NCBI GenBank assembly: GCA_005883175.1 | Contig: VAYV01000181.1 | Location: 1-5,724 of the forward strand | From: Actinomycetota bacterium | Lineage (GTDB): Bacteria; Actinomycetota; AC-67 | Reading direction: 5' to 3' | Length of the DNA stretch: 5,724 bases | Shown: positions 1 to 5,226 of the stretch, in pieces | How positions within the stretch are numbered: the stretch's first letter is position 1 | Layout: every line of letters begins with the position of its first letter | The notes under the pieces: model-generated | Seen by the model: the letters and a program-made list of their open reading frames with translations, nothing else | Told to the model about the DNA's origin: nothing | The model's database searches: none | Position numbers and translations under genes: made by a program

Positions 1-899
1 CCGGAATCGGTGGTCACGAGCTGTTGGGCGTGGCACTGGCCGGGGATGAAGCCGCTCGTCCCGTCGGCCGTGATCCACGGCAAGCGCACTTCGAGCGACC
101 CTGCCCCGATGTTGCGAACGTCGCTGGTGAAGCGGAGGCAGCGTGTGATCGGCGCTTGCGGCGGGCCGACCTGCGGGTTGGTGAGACCGAGCGTCTCGTC
201 GATGTAACACGACGTGGGCGTGCCGGGGATCAGCGGCAGCGGGAATCCCAGCGGCGTCGACGCAACCGGCGGCAAGCCGCTCACGGCGAGGTCGTACGCG
301 GGCAGGGCTTGGAGCTCGGGGAGCTCGAAGCACCCGGTGATGACGCCGATCGTCGCGTGCGTGCACGGGGCGGGCTGCCAGGTCGGCGGCTTCATGAGGC
401 GGACCTCGCCGGTGTACGACGCGTCGGTGTCCTGCGCGTAGGTGAAAGTGACGACGATCGTGTAGGAGCCCGCCTTCGGTTCGGTGATCTCCGCAGCCTG
501 GCCGTCGGCGCCGATGCCGTTGGCCGCCGCGACGAGCGAGTTGTCCGGGCCGTAGACGTAGACGTCCCAGCCGTCGTTCGGGTTGAACGAGCCGGTCTTC
601 GTCGGCGACTGATCGCTGTGAACGGCGACGAGGAACGGGTCCGTGCCGGCGGTAAAGGTGAACTCGTTGCACTCGATCGCGCAGACCGGCGGGATCGCGA
701 GAGGGTTGACCAGCGGGAGCGGCGTGGGGTTGTCGGCGGCGCCCTTGAAGTGGAGGACGGGGTTCTGCGGGGCGAGCGCGCCGATCGCTTGCTTGCTTGC
801 GGCGGGCGGCGTCACAGGCCAGCCGAGCGGCGGTGTGTCTGCGCGCGCGACCGTGGTGGCGAGGGCGAGTAGGGCCAAGATCAGGAACGGGGGCTTCAT
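1..899 (-). CDS. Secreted PPC-like / lysyl-oxidase-like protein, 3' end cut by window edge
   Basis: The first 299 codons are visible; the rest lies beyond the left edge. Residues 1-20 form a Sec signal peptide (Lys2, hydrophobic LILALLALATTVA, then ARA before Asp21), so the mature protein is exported. Residues about 78-168 look like a PPC-type beta-sandwich, with DGWDVYVYGPDN and a later AGSYTIVV strand. From about residue 229 the sequence reads CYIDETLGL, then RCLRFTSDVRNIGAGSLEVR. This resembles the opening of bacterial lysyl-oxidase-like domains (LRF...V.N.G.G.LE.R). In that family a copper enzyme oxidises primary amines, but the His-rich copper site and the quinone-forming residues would lie past the edge, so activity cannot be judged. 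Seven cysteines (73, 77, 179, 190, 231, 254, 289) suggest disulfides. The ATG is chosen for the signal peptide; a GAGG stretch lies only about 2 nt upstream. It starts 37 nt after the permease stop, same strand, so co-transcription is likely. Coding and export are secure; the family call is moderate. Confidence 0.72.
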   Translation of the reverse strand, partial: MKPPFLILALLALATTVARADTPPLGWPVTPPAASKQAIGALAPQNPVLHFKGAADNPTPLPLVNPLAIPPVCAIECNEFTFTAGTDPFLVAVHSDQSPTKTGSFNPNDGWDVYVYGPDNSLVAAANGIGADGQAAEITEPKAGSYTIVVTFTYAQDTDASYTGEVRLMKPPTWQPAPCTHATIGVITGCFELPELQALPAYDLAVSGLPPVASTPLGFPLPLIPGTPTSCYIDETLGLTNPQVGPPQAPITRCLRFTSDVRNIGAGSLEVRLPWITADGTSGFIPGQCHAQQLVTTDS

Positions 900-936
900 G
901 CCCTCACGGTTTCGCCCCCGGGCGGGCGGATTCCTG

Positions 937-3399
937 TTATTCGGCGCGCAGAGCCGGGGCCGGCCGCATACGGCCGGCGACCAACGCCGGGGCGACGGCG
1001 ATGATGTTCGCCAGCACGATCGCTCCGGGGACCGTGAGGAGCAGCCGCAGGGAAGGCGTGACCGGCTCGGCGCGGGTGCCGAGGTTCGTGGCGAACGCGC
1101 TCCACACGACGCGGCCGACGGCGATGCCGACGGGAAGGCCGATCAGCAGCGCGGCCGAGACGAAGGTCGTAGCTTGCCACGCGACCGCCCCGCGGACCTG
1201 ACGCGGGACGAAGCCGAGCATCTTGAGGATGGCGAGATCGCGTCTGCGGCGGCGGATGGACGTCACCAACGTGTGCGCCAGCGTCGCCGCCGCGAGCAGC
1301 CCGACCAAGCCGGCGAGCAGCAGCGGCAGGTTCTGCACCTGACCGAAGTTCACGAGGTCGCTCGGGCGCGTCGGCACGATGACGCCGTAGGCGTCGCTCA
1401 TCTTCTGCTTCTCCTGCTTTATCGTGCCGTCATCCTTCTGAACGGCCACCGTCACGTCTTTCGCCATGATGTCGGCGAGCGCCGCCTTCGCGTTCACGCC
1501 GGGCGCGAACTTGAAGTACAGGTCCGACGGGGCTGGTATCTCGAAGCCCGGTGGCGCCATACGCCTGATCCCATCTTCCGTAAGCGCCGCACCGTTGCCG
1601 AGGCGCGCCGTGTCGGAGTTCGGAGGCAGCACAACGGTACCGACGACCTTGAACTCCTGCGGGGGGCTCCCGGCGATGGCGGAGATGCTGAGCTTGACCG
1701 TGTCGCCGATCTTCGCGTGCGCTGCTTGCAACGTCTTCACGCCGAGTCCAACCTCATTCGGTAGCTCGGGCGCGCGTCCGTCGATCAACACCGGTTGGAT
1801 CTGGCCCTTCACCTGGTCCAGCCCGATGACGTCGAACCGCTTGCCGTTGAGAAGCACCGGCGGGCTGTCGATGTTCGCGACGTCCTCGACGCGCGGGTTC
1901 TTCTTCAGGACGCTGAGCGCGGCCGCGGTGTCGTTGTTGTCGCCGTTCGTCGTGAGGTGGACGTCCCAGTTCCATCCGTACAAGCGCGGGGTCATCAGGA
2001 GGTGGTCGAGACCGGCGCCGAACGTCAGCGCGCCGGCGAGCGCCACGATCGCCAGAATGACGCTGAGCATCGAGCTGCGCACCGGCACCTCGGTAGGGCC
2101 TCGGCCCGACTCGAGCGCGAAGCGCAGACCGGCGCCCGCTGCGGGCGAGAGGCCAGGCGCCGCAGCAGTGCGGGCGGCAAAGCCGGGCTTCGCGCGCGCG
2201 GGCGCCTCGCGGCGCGCGACCCGCGAGTTCTTCCAGATCGGCCACGCCGCGAGAACGAGGATCAGCGCGACCACGATCGCGGCGGCGACGGCAAGCAGCC
2301 GTGCGTCGAAGCTGAAGCCCGGGCTCGGCTCCGCGATACGCGCGAGGCCGATCGGCATCAGCGTCGACGCGGCATAGGCGGCGCCGACGCCGATCGCAGC
2401 TCCGGCCACACCGATCACGAGCGCGCGCGCCATGCCGGTCAGCCACACCTGCGTGCGCGTCATCCCGAGCGCCAGCAGCGTCGGGCTGTCGGTCGAGTCG
2501 ATCGTCGCTTGGCGCGCGAGCAGCTGCGAGAGCACCAGCACGATGATGAGCGCGGCCAGTCCCGCGACGAGCCACAGCGCGACGGCCTGCAAGTGGATCG
2601 AGCGCTGGGTGTTCGCGGCTTGGTCGTTCAGGTTGTCGTTCAGCTGCGCGATGTGCTGGCCCGTCTTGGGGTTGACGGCCATGGAGTTCAGCAGGTCGTT
2701 GAACGGCTGGTTTTCAGCTGCTCCCCGCTTGAACCGAAGCACCAAGAAGTCGATCGTGAACGCATGCTTCGCGATCATCGCCTTGTAGGCGGCGGGGCTG
2801 ACGTGGATGGTGACGCCGTTGGCGCCGCCGGGTGTGCTGCCGCTGATCTGCGGAGGGAACTCGCCGGGCGCGGCCTCGATGCCGACGACGCGGAAGGCGA
2901 AGGGGGCGAAAAAGGGCGGGGGTTTTCTGAGCGCGACGGGAACCGTGAACGTTGACCCGATGTGCCAGTGGAGCTGCTTCGCCGTCCAGTAGGGAACCAT
3001 GACCTCGTCGATTCGCTTGGCGCGCGGCGCGCGTCCTTCGAGCAGCTTGTAGCGGTTGATCTCGGTGCCGTAGGGCGGCTCGTCGACGGTGATCGCATAC
3101 TCCTGCTGGTCGGCGAAAAGGAAGTGCTGGATCGACCCGGCGGCGACTTGCGGGAGCTTGGCCACTTGCTTGAAGTTGAGCTGGGCGAATATGCCCGATT
3201 CGCCGAAGCTCGGGTAGACGAGCATGTCGGCGGCCTTGAAGGCGCGCGCGAAGCGTGGGTAGGCGGTGTCGGTGCGGCGCGCGCCGGCGGCGAGGGTCAT
3301 GACGGCGGCGCTGCCGATGCCGACAAGAAGGGTCAGGGCGAGCATCGAGGTGAAGCGCCGGCGCAGCTCTGCGCGCGCGCGCGTCAGCACGGCGGTCAT
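937..3399 (-). CDS. FtsX/MacB-type ABC transporter permease, 820 aa
   Basis: This is a complete integral-membrane permease subunit. Predicted membrane helices lie at about residues 18-38, 270-292, 322-345, 366-390, 444-464, 691-712, 742-763 and 785-808. They form two FtsX-like halves, each preceded by a large extracytoplasmic domain (about 40-268 and 466-690). ARRTDTAYPRF after the first helix is typical of long actinobacterial-type FtsX permeases. The stretches DSPTLLALGMTRTQVW (303-318) and RRRRRDLAILKMLGFVPRQV (716-735) fit the cytoplasmic coupling segments that contact the ATPase. A basic Ala/Pro-rich linker (about 391-440) joins the halves. Family members use ATP hydrolysis by a partner protein for mechanical work such as lipoprotein, lipid or peptide export; the substrate here is unknown. 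No ATPase gene is in the window. The frame stays open to 3774, but the ATG at 3399 is preferred: the first helix follows at once and a GGGGGGA SD lies 7 nt upstream. Confidence 0.93.
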   Translation of the reverse strand: MTAVLTRARAELRRRFTSMLALTLLVGIGSAAVMTLAAGARRTDTAYPRFARAFKAADMLVYPSFGESGIFAQLNFKQVAKLPQVAAGSIQHFLFADQQEYAITVDEPPYGTEINRYKLLEGRAPRAKRIDEVMVPYWTAKQLHWHIGSTFTVPVALRKPPPFFAPFAFRVVGIEAAPGEFPPQISGSTPGGANGVTIHVSPAAYKAMIAKHAFTIDFLVLRFKRGAAENQPFNDLLNSMAVNPKTGQHIAQLNDNLNDQAANTQRSIHLQAVALWLVAGLAALIIVLVLSQLLARQATIDSTDSPTLLALGMTRTQVWLTGMARALVIGVAGAAIGVGAAYAASTLMPIGLARIAEPSPGFSFDARLLAVAAAIVVALILVLAAWPIWKNSRVARREAPARAKPGFAARTAAAPGLSPAAGAGLRFALESGRGPTEVPVRSSMLSVILAIVALAGALTFGAGLDHLLMTPRLYGWNWDVHLTTNGDNNDTAAALSVLKKNPRVEDVANIDSPPVLLNGKRFDVIGLDQVKGQIQPVLIDGRAPELPNEVGLGVKTLQAAHAKIGDTVKLSISAIAGSPPQEFKVVGTVVLPPNSDTARLGNGAALTEDGIRRMAPPGFEIPAPSDLYFKFAPGVNAKAALADIMAKDVTVAVQKDDGTIKQEKQKMSDAYGVIVPTRPSDLVNFGQVQNLPLLLAGLVGLLAAATLAHTLVTSIRRRRRDLAILKMLGFVPRQVRGAVAWQATTFVSAALLIGLPVGIAVGRVVWSAFATNLGTRAEPVTPSLRLLLTVPGAIVLANIIAVAPALVAGRMRPAPALRAE

Positions 3400-3406
3400 G
3401 GGCCCA

Positions 3407-3413
3407 TCCCCCC
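3407..3413 (-). promoter_or_regulatory. Shine-Dalgarno site deciding the permease start
   Basis: On the minus strand this reads GGGGGGA, with 7 nt before the ATG at 3399. It supports this start over upstream in-frame codons that would add about 125 residues overlapping the divergent lipoprotein gene. Confidence 0.55.
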
Positions 3414-3478
3414 AGCCATGAATGCAGCCTAGGCGCCGCCGTGCACCGTTGCGAGCGTGGTGGCTGGCGTCTGCCGGT

Positions 3479-3490
3479 GGGGGTACCCCC
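3479..3490. repeat. Perfect 12-bp palindrome GGGGGTACCCCC
   Basis: The sequence is its own reverse complement, centred at 3484/3485, about 80 bp upstream of the permease start and 150 bp upstream of the lipoprotein start. A dyad between divergent genes may be an operator for a dimeric regulator. It could also be chance in GC-rich DNA. Confidence 0.4.
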
Positions 3491-3508
3491 CGGGGTTTCT
3501 GGAAGATG

Positions 3509-3537
3509 CCGCCGAAGCGGACGGCGGGCCGATCGGC
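3509..3537. repeat. Two abutting dyads: CCGCCG hairpin and GCCGATCGGC palindrome
   Basis: CCGCCG at 3509-3514 pairs with CGGCGG at 3522-3527 around a 7-nt loop. The next base begins a perfect 10-bp palindrome, GCCGATCGGC, at 3528-3537. Both lie in the divergent intergenic region upstream of the lipoprotein promoter candidate, where a repressor or activator site would be expected. Short GC dyads are frequent at this base composition, so the functional reading is tentative. Confidence 0.35.
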
Positions 3538-3578
3538 GCGATACCGGCCGTCGGCACCTTCAAATAACTCCTCCGTCC

Positions 3579-3608
3579 TTGCTTCTCCGGCTGCGGCGTC
3601 GCTATCGT
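3579..3608 (+). promoter_or_regulatory. Candidate promoter of the lipoprotein gene
   Basis: TTGCTT at 3579-3584 (three of six matches to TTGACA) is followed after 18 bp by TATCGT at 3603-3608 (four of six matches to TATAAT). Transcription would start near 3615, leaving a leader of about 23 nt that contains the SD. It is the best match seen in this region, but house-keeping promoters in high-GC bacteria are degenerate. Confidence 0.28.
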
Positions 3609-3626
3609 CCGATTGCTGCCGGACCC

Positions 3627-3635
3627 GGGGGGGAG
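3627..3635 (+). promoter_or_regulatory. Purine-rich SD site of the lipoprotein gene
   Basis: GGGGGGGAG precedes the ATG at 3638 with only 2 nt between its GAG and the start codon; pairing through the G run would give a more usual spacing. Together with the signal peptide that follows, it fixes the start at 3638 rather than the upstream in-frame ATG at 3422. Confidence 0.45.
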
Positions 3636-3637
3636 CC

Positions 3638-4384
3638 ATGTTGCGCGCGCGCCACGTCTCGATCGTCGCCATCGCTTTGTTGTTTGCCGCATGCGGGAGC
3701 GGGACCGCCGGCTCGCCGGCGAAGAACGGGATCCTCCTCCGCGCGGCCGATGTCGGCGACATGCGTATCCGCACCGAGAGCCCGGTCCTGAACGCGTTCG
3801 CGTTCGACGATGCGGTCGGTCACGGCCTTCTCTTCAAAGATCCGGTCAAGCAAGTCGTCGACACGTTGAAGTCGTACGGCTTCCAGCGCGGGTACGCCGA
3901 GCAGTTCGTCGGCGCCGGCACGACCGCCGGCGCTTTCGTCGCTCAGTTCGCGCCAGGGAAGGACTTGAGCGGGATGCTCAAGTACATGAACGGCAACCTC
4001 TTCGAGGAATGTCCGGGCGAGCCGCAGTGCTCGATCAAGACCGTCCTCGCCGTCCCATCGATCCCCGGCTCGGACGGGCAAGTCGTTCACCCGACCCGCG
4101 GGCCGACCGAAGGCGGAGACATCACGGTCTACAAAGTCATCTTCAACGTCGGCTCGTTGATCTTCGGCACGGAGATCGGCGGCGACGATGTGTACGACCC
4201 GGGCACTGTGTCGAAGTCGACGGCGCTGGCGGCGTTCAAAGACTTCTACGACAAGGTGAAAAGCGAGTCGGCCGACTCGATCTTCAACGCGGCGCCGAAG
4301 AACGGGCGTGGTCCGCTGCCGCCGGGACCACAGACGGCGATCTCGGTTCCTCCCGGCACCAGGCCGACGGGTTCGCCCTCGTAA
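3638..4384 (+). CDS. Putative lipoprotein of unknown family, 248 aa
   Basis: The N-terminus is a lipoprotein signal peptide: Arg3 and Arg5, hydrophobic VSIVAIALLF, then FAAC with Cys19 as the lipidation site. Phe at -3 is slightly unusual but tolerated. The protein should be anchored on the outer face of the cytoplasmic membrane. A short Gly/Ser/Ala linker (20-29) leads into a soluble domain starting ILLRAADVGDMRI, loosely like the LL.AADLG openings of several actinobacterial lipoproteins and sensor domains. Cys125 and Cys131 (CPGEPQC) probably form a disulfide. Residues about 155-175 are hydrophobic beta-strand-like (ITVYKVIFNVGSLIFG) and about 187-205 look helical. The tail (about 220-248) is rich in Pro, Gly and Thr. 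I do not recognise the family. The gene is divergent from the permease and may belong to the same envelope function, but nothing in the sequence proves that. Its TAA abuts the stop of the convergent CDGSH gene. Confidence 0.85.
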   Translation: MLRARHVSIVAIALLFAACGSGTAGSPAKNGILLRAADVGDMRIRTESPVLNAFAFDDAVGHGLLFKDPVKQVVDTLKSYGFQRGYAEQFVGAGTTAGAFVAQFAPGKDLSGMLKYMNGNLFEECPGEPQCSIKTVLAVPSIPGSDGQVVHPTRGPTEGGDITVYKVIFNVGSLIFGTEIGGDDVYDPGTVSKSTALAAFKDFYDKVKSESADSIFNAAPKNGRGPLPPGPQTAISVPPGTRPTGSPS

Positions 4385-4657
4385 TCAGGGCGAGCAGCCG
4401 CAGGCCCCGTCGCAGAACGGTGCGTTCGACGTCTTGCCGCACCCGCACACGGCCGCGCGCGTCTCTTTGACCGGGCCCTCCGGGCCCGCAAGCGTCAGGT
4501 CGCCGCGCATCATCACCGGGCCGTCGGCGCGCACTTCGATCGTGGTGGGCGCGTCGGGCTGCTCGACGTTGTCGTCCGCGACGGCGAAGTGGCGGCAGCG
4601 CTTGCCGTCGTAGTAGACGGTGATGCCTTCGCCTTCGTACGCCTTGCCGGTCGGCAC
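4385..4657 (-). CDS. CDGSH-type iron-sulfur protein, 90 aa, with Cys at the His-ligand position
   Basis: The C-terminal part has the CDGSH iron-sulfur signature: C71-G-C73-G-K-T76-S-N-A-P80-F-C82-D-G-A-C86. This fits C-X-C-X2-[ST]-X3-P-X-C-D-G-[SAT]-H except that the final His ligand is Cys86, followed by GCSP and the stop. Known members bind a 2Fe-2S cluster with three Cys and one His and act in electron or cluster transfer. The preceding IEVRADGPVMMRGDLTL and KETRAAVC match the usual strand region of such proteins. Residues 12-25 (ITVYYDGKRCRHFA) resemble the start of the 4Fe-4S mono-cluster domain often fused to CDGSH, but here that domain is short and keeps only Cys21. The GTG start at 4657 is chosen because AGAGG lies 7 nt upstream and no better in-frame start exists. 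It begins 2 nt after the SRPBCC stop, so translational coupling is likely. Probably cytoplasmic. Confidence 0.85.
   Translation of the reverse strand: MPTGKAYEGEGITVYYDGKRCRHFAVADDNVEQPDAPTTIEVRADGPVMMRGDLTLAGPEGPVKETRAAVCGCGKTSNAPFCDGACGCSP
4472..4488. repeat. Strong GC hairpin, 7-bp perfect stem with 3-nt loop
   Basis: CGGGCCC at 4472-4478 pairs perfectly with GGGCCCG at 4482-4488 around TCC. It lies inside the CDGSH gene (encoding about GPEGP, residues 58-62) and about 88 nt past the stop of the convergent lipoprotein gene. No T run follows on either strand, so it is not a classical intrinsic terminator, though a U-less terminator or pause site for the lipoprotein transcript is possible. 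Confidence 0.45.
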
Positions 4658-4659
4658 GG

Positions 4660-5097
4660 TTACGCCTCTGCTTTGGCCTTGATGTTTTCGAGGTCGGCGC
4701 GCAGGCCTTTCGGCAGGTCCTTCGCGATGCGTCGCCCGGTCAGCTTCGCGAGGAACGTCGGCGCGGTCATCTCGGCGCCTTTGCGCACGGTAGTGACGTC
4801 GCCGGCTTCGCTCAGCGCGAACCAGTGGTGGACCATGCCGAGCGCGCCTTTGGAGTCCCACTCGAACTGACTCGGCGGAGTCATCGCGGTGACGGTGCTG
4901 TGCTCCTTCTGCGTGCCGAACTGCTTGGCGGTCGTCGCGTAGGTCGTGCCGACGCCGACCGCGCCGTCGCTCGTCTTGGTCGCTTGGAGGCCATGGCCGG
5001 CCCACTCGCCGTGCCTCGTGAAGTCGCTGACGAGCGGCCAGACCTTGTCGGCCGGCGCCTTGACGTCGACCTGCTCTTCCCACCGTTTGGCGGCCAT
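4660..5097 (-). CDS. SRPBCC (START/Bet v1-like) family protein, 145 aa
   Basis: The N-terminus VDVKAPADKVWPLVSDFTRHGEW is a typical SRPBCC opening: first strand, then the VW.LVSDF helix. GVGTTY (48-53), HSTVTAMTPPSQFEW (66-80) and VHHWFALSEAGDVTTVRKGAEM (89-110) give the alternating strands of the sheet. The end (about 117-145, from LAKLT through LRADLENIKAKA) is the long C-terminal helix that covers the cavity. The length is normal for single-domain members. The fold binds hydrophobic ligands or acts as a cyclase or chaperone; no catalytic residues identify a reaction. No signal peptide is seen, so it is cytoplasmic. AGGGGGA (complement of 5103-5109) sits 5 nt before the ATG. The CDGSH gene starts 2 nt downstream with its SD in this gene's last codons, so the two form an operon. 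The ligand is unknown; a role in handling a redox substrate with the iron-sulfur partner is inference. Confidence 0.9.
   Translation of the reverse strand: MAAKRWEEQVDVKAPADKVWPLVSDFTRHGEWAGHGLQATKTSDGAVGVGTTYATTAKQFGTQKEHSTVTAMTPPSQFEWDSKGALGMVHHWFALSEAGDVTTVRKGAEMTAPTFLAKLTGRRIAKDLPKGLRADLENIKAKAEA
4665..4669 (-). promoter_or_regulatory. SD site of the CDGSH gene inside the SRPBCC gene end
   Basis: On the minus strand this reads AGAGG, formed by the last sense codons of the SRPBCC gene, 7 nt before the GTG at 4657. It decides the start of the 90-residue CDGSH protein and supports translational coupling of the pair. Confidence 0.5.
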
Positions 5098-5119
5098 CGG
5101 AGTCCCCCTTCGATCGGTT

Positions 5120-5131
5120 GAGAAGATTCTC
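5120..5131. promoter_or_regulatory. Dyad GAGAA-GA-TTCTC, possible operator
   Basis: Two perfect 5-bp arms surround a 2-bp spacer, ending 22 nt upstream of the SRPBCC start. It overlaps the only -10-like hexamer for that operon, where a repressor would act. It is less GC-rich than its surroundings, which makes a chance dyad somewhat less likely. Confidence 0.35.
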
Positions 5132-5211
5132 GCACCACGCGCGGGCGAGGCGAAAGCGCGCGCGGCAGGAAGTCCGCGGCCTGCCGACGAACCAATCCCT
5201 GACCCGATCCC

Positions 5212-5220
5212 GAGGAAGGA
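5212..5220 (+). promoter_or_regulatory. SD site deciding the GTG start of the DUF6351 gene
   Basis: GAGGAAGGA lies 6 nt before the GTG at 5227. With the signal peptide encoded directly after it, this makes the GTG start convincing despite the lack of an ATG. Confidence 0.65.
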
Positions 5221-5226
5221 TCCCGC

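Larger units (their letters stand above)
3400..3637. promoter_or_regulatory. Divergent control region between permease and lipoprotein genes
   Basis: These 238 bases separate two gene starts pointing away from each other, so promoters for both should lie here. Three dyad symmetries sit close together at 3479-3490, 3509-3527 and 3528-3537. There is a small AT-rich island, CAAATAACT, at 3561-3569 in otherwise very GC-rich DNA. For the plus strand the best promoter guess is at 3579-3608 (listed separately). For the minus strand, TAGGCT (complement of 3426-3431) is a weak -10-like hexamer that would leave a leader of roughly 20 nt; no convincing -35 accompanies it. No further gene is supported here. 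Confidence 0.55.
5098..5226. promoter_or_regulatory. Divergent control region between SRPBCC and DUF6351 genes
   Basis: These 129 bases separate two diverging starts and must hold the promoter of the SRPBCC-CDGSH operon and probably that of the DUF6351 gene. Visible elements are the dyad at 5120-5131, a small inverted repeat GCAGG...CCTGC (5164-5168 with 5179-5183), and SD sites at both ends. On the minus strand GAGAAT (complement of 5126-5131) is a weak -10-like hexamer with TTCGCC 17 bp further upstream. No convincing plus-strand promoter was seen. Confidence 0.45.

Noticed and set aside
24..872. Plus-strand open frame opposite the secreted protein
   Set aside because: An Arg/Gly/Val/Asp-rich translation with no recognisable domain, antisense to a gene with a signal peptide and domain structure.
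900..936. GC-rich partial dyad (CGCCC...GGGCG) as a terminator between the permease and the lysyl-oxidase-like gene
   Set aside because: The stem is short and imperfect, no T run follows on the minus strand, and the 37-nt gap fits an operon better.
1795..2955. Long plus-strand open frame opposite the permease (386 codons), and another at 1466-2377
   Set aside because: Their translations are Arg/Ala/Gly/Asp-rich without domains or membrane segments, typical of antisense frames opposite high-GC genes; the permease frame explains this DNA.
3422..3637. In-frame upstream extension of the lipoprotein from the ATG at 3422
   Set aside because: The extension would bury the clear lipoprotein signal peptide inside the protein and covers the divergent control region; the ATG at 3638 has a purine-rich SD.
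3400..3774. In-frame N-terminal extension of the permease (about 125 more residues)
   Set aside because: It lacks a membrane or known domain, is rich in Arg/Pro/Ala like non-coding GC-rich frames, overlaps the lipoprotein start on the other strand, and the ATG at 3399 has a good SD followed directly by the first membrane helix.
4385..5083. A 232-residue version of the CDGSH protein starting far upstream in the same frame
   Set aside because: The first two thirds are an Arg-rich out-of-frame reading of the SRPBCC gene; only the last 90 residues are protein-like, and they have their own SD and GTG start.
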